Numbered from the stretch's first letter, positions 1 to 10,624 are shown. The stretch: DNA of 64,000 bases from Chloroflexi bacterium 54-19 (GCA_001898225.1 MKTJ01000015.1:62001-126000), one strand, 5' to 3'. Translations and numbers: made by a program. Notes: a model not told the origin generated them from the sequence alone.

Positions 1-3000
1 CCTATCTTTACAGCGACGCGAATACCGCCACCACTTACCCGGCGGTCGTGGTAAACAGTTATGGCAGTGGTAAAGCCGCGGCCTTTACCTATGACCTGGC
101 TACCAGTGTGGTTTATATCCGCCAGGGCAATCCCAACCAGACCGACGTAGATGTTGATAATGACGGGGCAATTCGAACCGGCGATATGTATGACAACTGG
201 GTAGACCTGAACAAGATGCCCCTTCCCCAGGCTGATTTACACCAGCGCCTGTTTGCCCGGATTCTCAGTAAACTTAATGCCGCCAAAAAACCGTTACCAA
301 ATTTCTGGTATTTCCCGAACGGCAAAAATACCGTCGTGGTTTTAACCAGTGACGCTCACAATAACCCCGACGATTACTACCAGAACGTCGTAACGAGCAT
401 GAACAAATTTAACGTAAAGACCACCGTTTACTGGTCCGGCGGCCCGCCCTCCGAGAGCCTTTATACTTCCATGAAAGACCAGGGTTATAGTTTCTCGACT
501 CACCCCTATATGGTAGATAACCCGTTGGACATCGGTCTGACTACGGTGGAAGACAACTTCACCAGCACTTATAACGACACCTACGGAAAAACGACCCGTA
601 TTCACCGCTTGCAATGGCAGGGTTGGGTTGACGCGGGTAAGGTGGAGGTTGACCACGGCTACCAGATGGACTATTCCTACTACCGTTACGGTCCCTGGCT
701 CCAAAAACCCGATAATACCTGGGCCCGCGGCTACATGACCGGTAGTGGTTTGCCGATGAAGTTAATTGACGCCACCGGCCAGGTGGTTAATCTTTTCGCC
801 CAGTATACCGAACTGGCCGACGACCAGATGCTGGATAATACTTCCGGCCCGGAACACCTCGACCAGACCAGCGCCATCGTTTATACCCGCCAGGCCATTG
901 ATTCCAGCGAAGCGGGCAACAACCAGGCGGTCGCTTTCCAGATGCACGTGGATTATTACTACAACACCTACCACGACGAGCAAACCTGGGCAGAAGACGC
1001 CATCAGCTATACCAAGAGTTTGAATATCCCAATTTTTAGCGGCGAGGATTGGAATACCTTTACCCAGAATCGCTATAACAGCACCTTTACCAACATCAGT
1101 TGGGCCAATAGCAAACTTGGTTTTACCGCCAATATTCCGGCGGGTCAGTCCGGCCAAGCCTTCTCTTTACCGGCCCGGACCAGCGCCGGGGTTTTAAGCG
1201 CCGTTACCGTTAACGGGGTCACGACACCCTCGACCTTGAAGACCGTCCGTGGTGAGGACCAGGCTTTTGTGACGCTCCCGGCGGGCACGTCCACCGTTTC
1301 GGTTACCTATACCCCAGACCTGACCCAGCCGGTTATTTCTAATATAAGCGCTATCCCCGGTTTGAACCAGGCCCAGGTAACCTGGACCACCAACGAAGCG
1401 GCCAACGGTAGCGTGAATTACGGCACTACCACCGCTATGACGAGCAATGCTTCCGTTTCGGCCTATACCACCAACCACGCTATCACCCTATCGGGCCTGA
1501 TTACCGGCACAACCTACTATTACCAGGTGGTTTCCAGCGACCAGAGCGGTAATACGGCCACCTCGGCCCAATCTACCTTCAGGACCGCCGGGGACCAGGT
1601 GGTAGAAAATAGTTATGCCCAGTTCTCTAACGGCACCTTTAGCGGCACTTTCCCGTTCAAGGACGGCAGTAATAATTACGTCCGGTTAGCCAGCAGCCTG
1701 GACGATAACTTCACAGGCAGTTCGATAAATGGTACGAGATGGGGTAGTGGCAGTTATGTCGGCGGCGGCGGCGTGACTGTCGCCGGAGATATAGCCACTT
1801 TGAACGGCGGTTTTCTGAAATCTGTTAACACTATATCCGCCGCCAATCGTTCGCTCAGCGCCAGGCTGAAATTTACCTCAGGGGTGGGCAACCAGCACTT
1901 CGGGTTATCTCCCGATCTGGGTTCAAATTGGATTATCTTCAGTATTCCCAATTACGACCCGGCCAACCTCTATGCACGTACCAATTATGGTCCGGTTAAC
2001 GTTGACCAGAAATTAACCGGTATAGATTTAAGCCAGTTCCATAATTTTGAAATTGACCTGCTGCCGGGCAGCATCAACTACCTGGTCGATGGGGTGATAG
2101 TTGCTTCTCACAACGCCACCTTTTCCGGGAGCATGCCGGTCTGGCTTTCCAGCGCCAATTTAGGGGGGCAAATCCAGGTCGATTGGGTTAACTATAACGA
2201 ATACCCGGCCAGTGGCACCTTTATCTCGGAAATTCTCGATGCCGGGAACGCTGTGTCCTGGGCAGGCATTAACTCGACCGGGACCCTGAATAACGGCACT
2301 ATTCAACTCCAAACCCGCACCTCGACTGATAAGACCAACTGGTCGGCCTGGAGCGCGGCGACCAGCAGCAATTCCAGCCCGATTACCAGTCCGCCGGGCC
2401 GTTATTTGCAATACCAGGCGACCTTCCAGAGCAGTGATAGCACAAAATCGCCCTTCCTGACTTCGGTAACAGCCGGGTTTAACGTCCTTCCCGCCAGCCG
2501 CGTGACCATTTCGCCGACTACGGCCACCGTTCCCTTCGGCAGCGGTTTTCAGTTCAGCGCTACCGCTTACGATGCCTCGGACAACGTGCTACCGGGTGCA
2601 ACCTTTAACTGGTCGGTGGCGAACGGCGGTGGGGTGATTGATGCCAATGGTGTCTTTACCGGGACCGCCAGCGGCACCTACAACAACACGGTAGTTGCAG
2701 CTAACAGCGGTAAAACCGCTACCGCTACCGTCACGGTGGGTAACCCGCCGCCAGGGATTACCACGATTAGCCCTAACCTTTTCTTGAATACTTCGGACAC
2801 CACCATAACGATTACCGGGACTAACTTTATTGCCACACCAACCGTCAAATTGGGCACTATCAACCTGACGGGTGTCACCTACGTTTCACCGACCAAGTTG
2901 ACCGTGACCGTGCCGGCCGGGACTACGCCCGGCAATTACGACCTGACAATAACTAACCCGGACGGTTTTACCGCTACGCTCACCCAGGGCGTTATGGTGA

Positions 3001-6000
3001 CGCTCCCGCCGCCGACCATCACTTCGGTTACCCCGAACAGCCGGAGCAATTCGGCTTCGACGGTGGTGACTATCCAGGGGACCAACTTCGTAAATCTACC
3101 GACTATCAAACTCGGCACGAACGTTTTAAGTGGGGTTACCTTTATCTCGAATTCCAAGGTAACAGCGGTCATTCCGGCAGGTTTGACCCCGGCTACTTAC
3201 GATATAACCCTGGTTAACCCTGCCGGGGAGACCGTAACCGCCAGTAACGCTTTTACGGTTGGCCCGCCGCTACCGGTCCCGTCTATAAGCCGGGTCAAAC
3301 CGGCCACAGTCGGCAACGGGGCCGCCACCACCCTGACCATTGAGGGAAGTAGTTTTACCGACCCTATGACGGTGGCCCTGGATGGCGTTAATTTACCGGC
3401 TTCGGCAGTTACCGTGGTCAGTAACGCCTCTATCCAGGTAACTCTACCGGCCAATTATGCCACCGGCACCTATGACGTATCCGTTACGGATAGCAATTCC
3501 CTGACCGGTACACTGGCTAACGGCCTGGTCGTCTTACCGGCCCAGTCGATTATCCAGACCAGCCAGAGCGATTTTGCTTCCGGCACCTTTACCAGTACGG
3601 TAACAACCGGTGTTTTGGACGGTGAAATCCAATTGCAGAGCGGTCTGCAAGATTATTTCTCCGGTTACAGCCTTGATACAACCCAGTGGATGAGCGCTAA
3701 CTGGGTAAGCAATGGCACCACGACCGTCGCTAACGGCAGCCTGACGGTGAGCGGCAGTTACGTGCGGAGCCTGGCCCAGCAACCTGTTAGCAGCAAGTTG
3801 CAAGCCCGGTTGAAATTCTCAAGTGACACCTCGGCCCGCCAGCATTTCGGGTTCTCCAGCACCACCGATTTGAGCAGCAACTGGATGCTATTCAGTATGC
3901 CGAACGGCCAGCTTTACGCCAGGACCAACTTTGGCGGGGTCTACATGGAAACCTTATTGAGCGTCAGCCTGGATGTCTATCACGACTTTATGATTGATAC
4001 AAGTGGTGGCTCCATCCGCTACTACGTGGACGGCGCGCTGGTGGCTACCCATCCCGGTCAGGTTAGCGGGAGCGCCTATATCTGGTTTAGCTCCGGCGGG
4101 GTCAATACACCTCTGAGCAGTGAAAGCGTCCAGATTGCCAGCCCTTACCAGTCCAGCGGCAGTTATCTTTCCAGGGTGCTGGACGCGGGCCAACTCGTCC
4201 ACTGGAACACCTTAAACTGGCAGGCCAGTGGTAACACCGTCACTGTTAAGGCCCGCTCCTCCAACGACGCCACGACCTGGTCGGCCTGGAGTCCGTCCAC
4301 CCCAATAACCGGGGATGTAAGTTTGAGCCTGCCGGACGGGCGCTACTTCCAATACCAGTTAGACTTGAGTACGGCGGATACCAGCCAGTCGCCGGTTGTG
4401 CAAAGCGTGGCCGCGATTTTCAGCACGACCGCGCCCGGAACCCTATCCCGGATAGTGGTTAGCCCTGCCAGTACCTCTGTCGAGGTTGGGGCGACCAAAC
4501 AATTTACCGCCCAGGGGTTTGACATCAATAATATCCCTGTAAATGGCCTGACCTTTACCTGGTCGACCAGTGGCGGCGGCACCATCAACAGCGCTTCGGG
4601 CCTGTACACGGCGGGAAGCACGCCTGGTAATTTTGCCGGGAGCGTCATCGCTACCAGCGGCACTATTACCGGCTCGGCTAACGTGGTGGTCACCTTAAAC
4701 GCCCCTTCCACGACAAGCGTCTCGCCTGATAACGGTCCGGCTAACAACGCTACGACTATCACTCTGACCGGGAATAACTACGTGGCCGGGACAACCGCCC
4801 AATTAGGTACGACCGCCCTGACCGGTGTGACCTATGTTTCGGCGACCAAAATTACCGCCGTAGTCCCCGCCGGGTTAGCCCTGGGTCTCTACGACCTGAC
4901 GGTAACGAACCCTGACGGCCAGAGCACCACCCTGGTGGGGGCTTACACGGTCGGACAGGTGGCTCCAAAGCCGGTTGTAAACCTGGTTACACCTTCGGTA
5001 ACTACCAACACGGCGTCCAGGGTAGTGACTTTATCCGGGTCCAACTTTATCGGGCCGGTTGGTATCGCTCTTTCGGGGGTCAACGTACCGGGTGTAACCT
5101 TTATAAATGCTTCCACGGTAACCTTTAACCTGGCGGCAAACTATACCCCCGGCACCTATGATATAACTGTGACCAACGGCAATGGTCAAAGTGCGACTGT
5201 TTCTAACGGATTGGTAGTGCTGCCCCAGGCTGTTATTAACAACACCTATACCGACTTTGCCGCTGCCGCCAGCGTCTTCACCAGTACGATTGCGGCCAGC
5301 CGGGTTGATGGTGAAATTAAGCTGAGTTCTGCCCTGGACGATTTCTTCGTCGGTTCGAGCCTCAACTCGACCACCTGGGCTACCGATATCTGGACCAGTG
5401 GTGGCAGCGCCATCGTTAATAACGGTTCGGTGACTGTGGTCGGGGCTTACGCCAAAACAAATAATGCTTACGCGATTGACCACTTGAAATTCAAGGCCAA
5501 GTTCGCTTCGGGATTGCCGAATCAGCATATCGGGTTCTCACCGGACCTTAGCAGCAACTGGATGATCTTCAGTGTGCCGGGTTTCGATACTTCCAAGGTC
5601 TACGCGCGCTCGAATGTCAATGGCATAAGCAAAGAAACGCCGCTCAATGTCACGTTAGATAGCTTCCACGACTTCCAGATTGTGGTCACAGCCACGGCAA
5701 TCCAGTATTTCGTGGATGGCAACCTGGTGGCAAGCCACGATCTCGTGGCTACCGGCACAAACAATATCTGGATTAGCAATGCTACTACCGGCGGACCGCT
5801 GGTTGTGGATAATATCCAGGCTGGCGACTATGCCACCAGCGGCAGTTTCTTGTCGGCTCCGCTGGACGCGGTAGACAACTTGAACTGGTCCAAGCTGAAT
5901 TGGCAGCTAAACCTGCCGGCCGGGACTACCGCCTCAATCCAGGCGCGCACCTCCACGGACGCGACCAACTGGTCGGCCTGGTCAAGTCCGGCCACGACTG

Positions 6001-8375
6001 CGGGCGATGTACCGTTGAGCCTGGTGGGCGGGCGCTACCTGCAATACCTGGTAAACCTGACGACTTCCGATGTGTCCCAATCGCCGGAGGTGTTGAGTGT
6101 GGCCGGGTTGACCAGTCCGCTTGTCCTGGCCCGGATTGATGTCACACCTGCCACGGCCAACCTCCTGGCCGGGGCGACCCAGCAGTTCAGCGCCCAGGGT
6201 TACGACAGCGCCAATACACCTTTAACGGGTGTGACTTATACCTGGTCAACCACAGGTGGTGGCACAATTAACAGTTCCGGGCTTTACACTGCCGGTGCAA
6301 CGGCAGGGAGTTTCCCGGCCAGCGTGGTTGCCACCAGGGACTCAATCACCGGGTCCGCCGGGGTGGTAATCACGCTTCCAGCGCCGACAATTACCGCAAT
6401 TAGTCCGGTTACCGGGGCGAATAATGTCACCACTACCATCACTATCAGCGGGACCAATTTCGCGGCCACACCAACGGTTAAGCTGGGCACAACCTCGCTT
6501 ACCGGAGTTACCCTCGTATCCGCGACCAGGGTAACGGCGGTGGTCCCGGCAGGGCTGGCCGCAGGGGTCTATAACCTGACCTTGACCAATCCCGACAACC
6601 AGCAGGTGAGCCTGACAAACGCCTATACGGTGGTCCAACCGGCCCCGACCGTTACCGCGATTAGTCCGTCCACCGGGGCGAATAACATCGCGAACACTAT
6701 CACTATCACCGGGACGAACTTTGTGGCTACCCCGACGGTTAAACTTGGCTCAACCAGCCTGGGCGGTGTGACCTTCGTGTCCGCCACCAAATTGACCGCC
6801 GTGGTGCCTGCCGGGTTTGCTACCGGAGCATTTACGCTGACCGTCACTAACCCTGATAACCAGCAAGCGACTCTGGCAAACGCCTACACCTCGACTTTGC
6901 AAGCCCCGACGGTTACCAGTATCGCGCCGGTTACCGGGATAAACAATGTCGCAAACACTATAAATATCACCGGGACCAATTTCGTAGCTACACCTGGGGT
7001 CAAACTTGGCACAACAAGCCTGACGAACGTTACCTTTGTCTCGGCTACGCGCTTGACGGCAGTCGTCCCGGTCGGGCTGGCGGCGGGAGTCTATTCGCTG
7101 GTTGTAACCAACCCTGACAACCAGCAAGCGACCCTGGCAAACGCCTACACTTCGACCTTACCGGCTCCTACTATTACGACGATTGCGCCAAACAACCGGG
7201 ATAACGCCATCATTCGGACTGTGACAATCACCGGGACGAACTTTGTGGCTACCCCGGCGGTCAAACTTGGCAGTAATACGCTGCCGAATGTGACTTTCGT
7301 ATCCGCCACCAGGTTGACGGCCCAGGTTCCTGCCGGGTTCACACCGGGGACTTATGCCCTGACCGTGACGAATCCCGATGGCAAGGCGGCGACGTTGAAC
7401 AATGCTTATACCGCCACGGCGGCACCTAACCTGAGCCAGAATACGGCCAACTTTAGCGCCGGGACATTCAGCGGGACCGGGGTAACTCTCTCCGGTTCCA
7501 CCTACGAGGTCGGCCTGACGCCTTCCTTCGAGGATGAGTTTACCGGGTCAAGTTTGAATAATTTGAACTGGACCTTTACCAGCACAGGGTTCCCCAGGGG
7601 TTCGGCCACGGTAACCGGCAATGGTGTTAGCGTGAAAGGCGGCTTTATCAGGAGCCGGTCCAATTACACCCGGAGTGTAATAGAAGGGCGGGTAATCTTT
7701 CCGACGCCTTCGTCCGGCACCAGCCAGGATTTTGGCTGGGGCAGCGGCACCAACTCTCTAACCAGTCCCTGGGCTATGTTTGGAGTGCCGAGCAGTAACC
7801 CGAATGGTATCTATGCCAGGACGAACATTGGCTCGACCCAGACCGATACCCGGATTACCAGCCTTTCATTCAATACTTATTACAATCTGCGGGTGGTTGT
7901 AGGCACCACTACGGTAACCTACTACGTCAATAACGTGCAGGTAGCGCAGCATACAGTGAGCAGTTCCAGCACCAATACCGGGTTGAACATCTTCCTGTAC
8001 AACAGCAACAGCAGCACCGGGTCGTCCAATAACCTTCAGGCAGATTGGATAAGGGTTGATAACTTCCCGTCCACCGGAAAGTACACCAGTACGACCTTTG
8101 ATTCGGGCAGTTCGGCTACTACCTGGACCAGTCTGAACTGGGCGGGCAACCTGCCTACCGGGACGGGTATCTCGGTGCAGGTCCAGACTTCCACGAACGG
8201 GTTTACCTGGAATACCCTTTCGAGCGGAATGACTACTCCGGGCACCGATACGGCCCTCACCGGTCAGACCGGGCGCTACCTGCGCTACGTGGTTACCTTT
8301 ACACCTTCTAGCGACGCAACCTTTACGCCCACTTTCTCCGGCATAACCCTGACTTATACCACCCAATCATCCTGA
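1..8375 (+). CDS. Giant secreted modular protein, 5' truncated by window edge: deacetylase-like, FN3, concanavalin-like, BIG2 and IPT/TIG modules
   Basis: The reading frame is open to the left edge, so the true start and any signal peptide lie outside; the GTG at 48 is not a credible start. The first ~270 nt look like the end of a GATase/beta-galactosidase-trimerisation-like domain. About nt 290-1330 resembles a polysaccharide deacetylase domain (TSDAH near nt 348, STHPY near nt 495). An FN3 domain follows (about 1330-1590). Then comes a repeated scheme. A ~300-residue module of concanavalin/LamG-like fold plus a beta domain occurs four times (about nt 1590, 3540, 5228, 7422). The first three copies are each followed by a BIG2 Ig-like domain (about 2491, 4431, 6121) and then by 3, 2 and 4 IPT/TIG domains. 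No dockerin, LPXTG or SLH anchor is seen at the C-terminus, which ends in beta-rich sequence. It is likely an extracellular or surface protein acting on or binding polysaccharide. The domain calls are by eye; substrate and activity are unknown. Confidence 0.8.
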   Translation, partial: YLYSDANTATTYPAVVVNSYGSGKAAAFTYDLATSVVYIRQGNPNQTDVDVDNDGAIRTGDMYDNWVDLNKMPLPQADLHQRLFARILSKLNAAKKPLPNFWYFPNGKNTVVVLTSDAHNNPDDYYQNVVTSMNKFNVKTTVYWSGGPPSESLYTSMKDQGYSFSTHPYMVDNPLDIGLTTVEDNFTSTYNDTYGKTTRIHRLQWQGWVDAGKVEVDHGYQMDYSYYRYGPWLQKPDNTWARGYMTGSGLPMKLIDATGQVVNLFAQYTELADDQMLDNTSGPEHLDQTSAIVYTRQAIDSSEAGNNQAVAFQMHVDYYYNTYHDEQTWAEDAISYTKSLNIPIFSGEDWNTFTQNRYNSTFTNISWANSKLGFTANIPAGQSGQAFSLPARTSAGVLSAVTVNGVTTPSTLKTVRGEDQAFVTLPAGTSTVSVTYTPDLTQPVISNISAIPGLNQAQVTWTTNEAANGSVNYGTTTAMTSNASVSAYTTNHAITLSGLITGTTYYYQVVSSDQSGNTATSAQSTFRTAGDQVVENSYAQFSNGTFSGTFPFKDGSNNYVRLASSLDDNFTGSSINGTRWGSGSYVGGGGVTVAGDIATLNGGFLKSVNTISAANRSLSARLKFTSGVGNQHFGLSPDLGSNWIIFSIPNYDPANLYARTNYGPVNVDQKLTGIDLSQFHNFEIDLLPGSINYLVDGVIVASHNATFSGSMPVWLSSANLGGQIQVDWVNYNEYPASGTFISEILDAGNAVSWAGINSTGTLNNGTIQLQTRTSTDKTNWSAWSAATSSNSSPITSPPGRYLQYQATFQSSDSTKSPFLTSVTAGFNVLPASRVTISPTTATVPFGSGFQFSATAYDASDNVLPGATFNWSVANGGGVIDANGVFTGTASGTYNNTVVAANSGKTATATVTVGNPPPGITTISPNLFLNTSDTTITITGTNFIATPTVKLGTINLTGVTYVSPTKLTVTVPAGTTPGNYDLTITNPDGFTATLTQGVMVTLPPPTITSVTPNSRSNSASTVVTIQGTNFVNLPTIKLGTNVLSGVTFISNSKVTAVIPAGLTPATYDITLVNPAGETVTASNAFTVGPPLPVPSISRVKPATVGNGAATTLTIEGSSFTDPMTVALDGVNLPASAVTVVSNASIQVTLPANYATGTYDVSVTDSNSLTGTLANGLVVLPAQSIIQTSQSDFASGTFTSTVTTGVLDGEIQLQSGLQDYFSGYSLDTTQWMSANWVSNGTTTVANGSLTVSGSYVRSLAQQPVSSKLQARLKFSSDTSARQHFGFSSTTDLSSNWMLFSMPNGQLYARTNFGGVYMETLLSVSLDVYHDFMIDTSGGSIRYYVDGALVATHPGQVSGSAYIWFSSGGVNTPLSSESVQIASPYQSSGSYLSRVLDAGQLVHWNTLNWQASGNTVTVKARSSNDATTWSAWSPSTPITGDVSLSLPDGRYFQYQLDLSTADTSQSPVVQSVAAIFSTTAPGTLSRIVVSPASTSVEVGATKQFTAQGFDINNIPVNGLTFTWSTSGGGTINSASGLYTAGSTPGNFAGSVIATSGTITGSANVVVTLNAPSTTSVSPDNGPANNATTITLTGNNYVAGTTAQLGTTALTGVTYVSATKITAVVPAGLALGLYDLTVTNPDGQSTTLVGAYTVGQVAPKPVVNLVTPSVTTNTASRVVTLSGSNFIGPVGIALSGVNVPGVTFINASTVTFNLAANYTPGTYDITVTNGNGQSATVSNGLVVLPQAVINNTYTDFAAAASVFTSTIAASRVDGEIKLSSALDDFFVGSSLNSTTWATDIWTSGGSAIVNNGSVTVVGAYAKTNNAYAIDHLKFKAKFASGLPNQHIGFSPDLSSNWMIFSVPGFDTSKVYARSNVNGISKETPLNVTLDSFHDFQIVVTATAIQYFVDGNLVASHDLVATGTNNIWISNATTGGPLVVDNIQAGDYATSGSFLSAPLDAVDNLNWSKLNWQLNLPAGTTASIQARTSTDATNWSAWSSPATTAGDVPLSLVGGRYLQYLVNLTTSDVSQSPEVLSVAGLTSPLVLARIDVTPATANLLAGATQQFSAQGYDSANTPLTGVTYTWSTTGGGTINSSGLYTAGATAGSFPASVVATRDSITGSAGVVITLPAPTITAISPVTGANNVTTTITISGTNFAATPTVKLGTTSLTGVTLVSATRVTAVVPAGLAAGVYNLTLTNPDNQQVSLTNAYTVVQPAPTVTAISPSTGANNIANTITITGTNFVATPTVKLGSTSLGGVTFVSATKLTAVVPAGFATGAFTLTVTNPDNQQATLANAYTSTLQAPTVTSIAPVTGINNVANTINITGTNFVATPGVKLGTTSLTNVTFVSATRLTAVVPVGLAAGVYSLVVTNPDNQQATLANAYTSTLPAPTITTIAPNNRDNAIIRTVTITGTNFVATPAVKLGSNTLPNVTFVSATRLTAQVPAGFTPGTYALTVTNPDGKAATLNNAYTATAAPNLSQNTANFSAGTFSGTGVTLSGSTYEVGLTPSFEDEFTGSSLNNLNWTFTSTGFPRGSATVTGNGVSVKGGFIRSRSNYTRSVIEGRVIFPTPSSGTSQDFGWGSGTNSLTSPWAMFGVPSSNPNGIYARTNIGSTQTDTRITSLSFNTYYNLRVVVGTTTVTYYVNNVQVAQHTVSSSSTNTGLNIFLYNSNSSTGSSNNLQADWIRVDNFPSTGKYTSTTFDSGSSATTWTSLNWAGNLPTGTGISVQVQTSTNGFTWNTLSSGMTTPGTDTALTGQTGRYLRYVVTFTPSSDATFTPTFSGITLTYTTQSS
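6377..7430 (+). repeat. Four tandem ~260-bp repeats encoding IPT/TIG domains
   Basis: Starts near nt 6380, 6640, 6900 and 7160 show a ~260-bp period. Each unit encodes a Pro-Thr-Ile-Thr type opening, a GTNF core, VKLG, a TAVVPAG turn and a TNPDNQQ end. Units two and three share long nearly identical stretches, including the linker coding LANAYTSTL, so they look recently duplicated. They are coding repeats within the giant protein, not an independent element. Confidence 0.75.
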
Positions 8376-8515
8376 GTCAGGGATGACAAGCCAGACCTGG
8401 CCGCAGCCTACAAATTGCGGTCGGGTCCGGCCATCCATTCCGGCGATTTTTGGGGAAACCTGAATCTTATTGTTACACAATTCCGGTTACCGCTTTTGGA
8501 AAGTAGGTGCGAAGG

Positions 8516-9508
8516 GTGAAAGTTATTATTCCACTGGCCGGGTATGGTAAAAGACTGCGCCCGCACACCTATAGCCAGCCCAAACCGCTGGTGGAAGTGG
8601 CCGGTAAAGCGGTCTTAGGGCACATTATAGATGAATTGGCAGTCCTGGATGTCGAGGAAATAATTTTTATCGTCAGTCACCGGGGCGACCAGATTGCCGA
8701 TTATATGCGCTGTCACTATCCCATGTACAGGACCCGCTACGTCTACCAGGACCGGATGCTGGGTCAATCTTACGGGATTTACCAGGCCAGACCCTATATA
8801 GACACGGGCGAGATTCTTATCGTCTTTTCGGATACGGTCTTCAAGACCGACCTGGCTTCACTTTCGGCGGTGGCGGCGGACGGGGTCTTGCATTTCTGGG
8901 AAGTGGCCGACCCCAGCCGTTTCGGGGTAGGCGTCCTGAGCGAAGAAGGGTTCGTCACCCGGCTGGTTGAAAAACCGCCCACCCCGGTCTCAAACCTGGC
9001 GGTGGTGGGTGTCTACTATTTCAAAAATGCCCGGCAGTTGTTTAAGGCCCTCGATAAACAAATGGCGACCGGCCTGCAACTTAACGGTGAGTATTACCTG
9101 GCCGACGCTATCAACATGCTGCTGGAAGGCGGGGCCCTTTTCAAGGCTCGCAGCCTCGAACTCTGGGAGGATTGCGGCACTATTCCCGCTCTTTTGGAGG
9201 CCAACCGGAATTTATTAAAAAGGCGCGGTCAACCCTTTGAGGGAAGTTTCGACCGGCCCACCGGTTACACGATAGTGCCACCGGTCTATATCGCCCCGGA
9301 CGCTATTATCGAACGGAGCGTTATCGGACCTTATGCCAGCATCGGCGCAGGGGTGCGAATTTCTGACGCCGTTATTAGTGACACTATCATTCATGAAGAT
9401 TCTCAAATCGAAGCGGCTTTATTGACCGGCTCGGTTATAGGCCGGAATGCGACCGTAACCGGCAAATTTCAAAACCTCAATATCGGTGATGATTGTCAAC
9501 TGGCCTGA
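8516..9508 (+). CDS. Sugar-1-phosphate nucleotidyltransferase with C-terminal left-handed beta-helix, probably heptose-1-phosphate specific
   Basis: The N-terminus (VIIPLAGYGKRLRPHT followed by QPKPLVEVAGK) is the nucleotide-binding signature of the NTP_transferase family. The last ~80 residues show hexapeptide-like repeats (IGPYASIGAGV, VIGRNATVTGK), as in long-form RmlA-like enzymes. At ~330 aa it is longer than classical HddC (~230 aa). It is followed by heptose kinase, isomerase and phosphatase genes, so the likely reaction is heptose-1-phosphate plus NTP to NDP-heptose; this substrate is inferred from context only. GTG at 8516 is preferred because the downstream sequence then begins like its family; an in-frame GTG at 8507 is the alternative. 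A glucose- or mannose-1-phosphate enzyme is the main alternative function. Confidence 0.8.
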   Translation: MKVIIPLAGYGKRLRPHTYSQPKPLVEVAGKAVLGHIIDELAVLDVEEIIFIVSHRGDQIADYMRCHYPMYRTRYVYQDRMLGQSYGIYQARPYIDTGEILIVFSDTVFKTDLASLSAVAADGVLHFWEVADPSRFGVGVLSEEGFVTRLVEKPPTPVSNLAVVGVYYFKNARQLFKALDKQMATGLQLNGEYYLADAINMLLEGGALFKARSLELWEDCGTIPALLEANRNLLKRRGQPFEGSFDRPTGYTIVPPVYIAPDAIIERSVIGPYASIGAGVRISDAVISDTIIHEDSQIEAALLTGSVIGRNATVTGKFQNLNIGDDCQLA

Positions 9509-9547
9509 TTTATTTCCTTGATTCTTAAGGTAGGAAGGGATAAGACT

Positions 9548-10624
9548 GTGCTAATCGCGCGCGCTCCAGTTCGGATAAGTTTTGCGGGAGGCGGTACGGA
9601 TGTACCGAGCTATTACCAGCAGTATGGCGGCCTGGTAATTAATACCACTATCGACAAATATTTTTATGTAATAGTAAACCAGGTGGGGAGGGGCGCGACT
9701 CAAATTGTTTCCGCCGATTACAAAACGTTCTTTTCCATTACCCATCCCAATTTCAAGGGGCGGCGGCGGTCCGACCGCTTAACCCATAACTATGCCCAGT
9801 TCGAGCCGGATATTAAGCTGAACCTGTCCGGCGATTTGATGCTTCCCCAGGCGGTCCTCGACCATTTCGGGCTTGCCCACGGCCAGAACCTTTTTCTGGC
9901 CTCAGAAATCCCACCTGGTACGGGTCTTGGTTCGAGCAGCGCGGCGGCGGTCTGCCTGATTAAAGCCTGTTCAACCTACCGGGGTTGCGAGATGAATAAG
10001 CAGGAGACTGCCGAACTGGCCTGCCATATCGAGATTGAAAAACTCAACATGCCGATTGGCAAGCAAGACCAGTACGCGGCGGCCTTTGGGGGCATAAACC
10101 AGTTCGAGTTCTTGCCCGATGGGACGGTCAAGGTGGACCATTTTAAGCTGGCCCGGAATATCGCAGAAAGTTTAGAAGATTGGTTGATGCTTTTCTATAC
10201 CGGGGTCTCCCGCCACAGCACCACTATCCTGGAAAAACAAAAGGCTTCGGTGCAAGACGAAGATAGAAAAGTTTTGCATAACCTGCATCAAATGAAAGAA
10301 TTAGCCTGGAATATGCGCCAGTGTATGGAAGGCGGCGATATGCCGACTTTCGGCGCTATCCTGGACGAGGGTTGGCAGCGCAAGAAACAACTGGTTAACA
10401 CTATCAGTAACGAGGCAATAAACGAGACTTACGAGGCGGCTAAAGCGGCGGGCGCTATTGGCGGGAAGATTACCGGGGCGGGTGGCGGCGGCTTTTTGTT
10501 GCTGTGCGTCCCTCCCGAAAATCGCCAGGCAGTGGTCGAGGCAATGGCAAGGCGTAACCTGAAGGAGATGTATTTCAAGCTGGAAACCCGTGGGGCCCAT
10601 GTAGTGCTGGATAATATTTTTTAA
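9548..10624 (+). CDS. hddA: D-glycero-D-manno-heptose 7-phosphate kinase (GHMP family)
   Basis: A cytoplasmic GHMP kinase of 358 aa, close to the usual HddA length. The N-terminus ARAPVRISFAGGGTD is characteristic of HddA-type sugar kinases. The phosphate-binding motif PPGTGLGSSSAAAV lies near residue 130, and the C-terminal GGKITGAGGGGFLL motif is present. It would phosphorylate D-glycero-D-manno-heptose 7-phosphate at C1 to give the 1,7-bisphosphate. The GTG start at 9548 is chosen because GGAAGGG lies 7-8 nt upstream; a TTG at 9518 is possible but lacks a site. It lies 39 nt after the nucleotidyltransferase gene and is probably cotranscribed with it. Related fucose or galactose-type kinases are the alternative. 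Confidence 0.85.
   Translation: MLIARAPVRISFAGGGTDVPSYYQQYGGLVINTTIDKYFYVIVNQVGRGATQIVSADYKTFFSITHPNFKGRRRSDRLTHNYAQFEPDIKLNLSGDLMLPQAVLDHFGLAHGQNLFLASEIPPGTGLGSSSAAAVCLIKACSTYRGCEMNKQETAELACHIEIEKLNMPIGKQDQYAAAFGGINQFEFLPDGTVKVDHFKLARNIAESLEDWLMLFYTGVSRHSTTILEKQKASVQDEDRKVLHNLHQMKELAWNMRQCMEGGDMPTFGAILDEGWQRKKQLVNTISNEAINETYEAAKAAGAIGGKITGAGGGGFLLLCVPPENRQAVVEAMARRNLKEMYFKLETRGAHVVLDNIF

Noticed and set aside
2743..7430. Regular repeats that could suggest a CRISPR array
   Set aside because: The period is ~260 bp, the repeats are coding and diverged, and no unique spacers of 30-40 bp exist.
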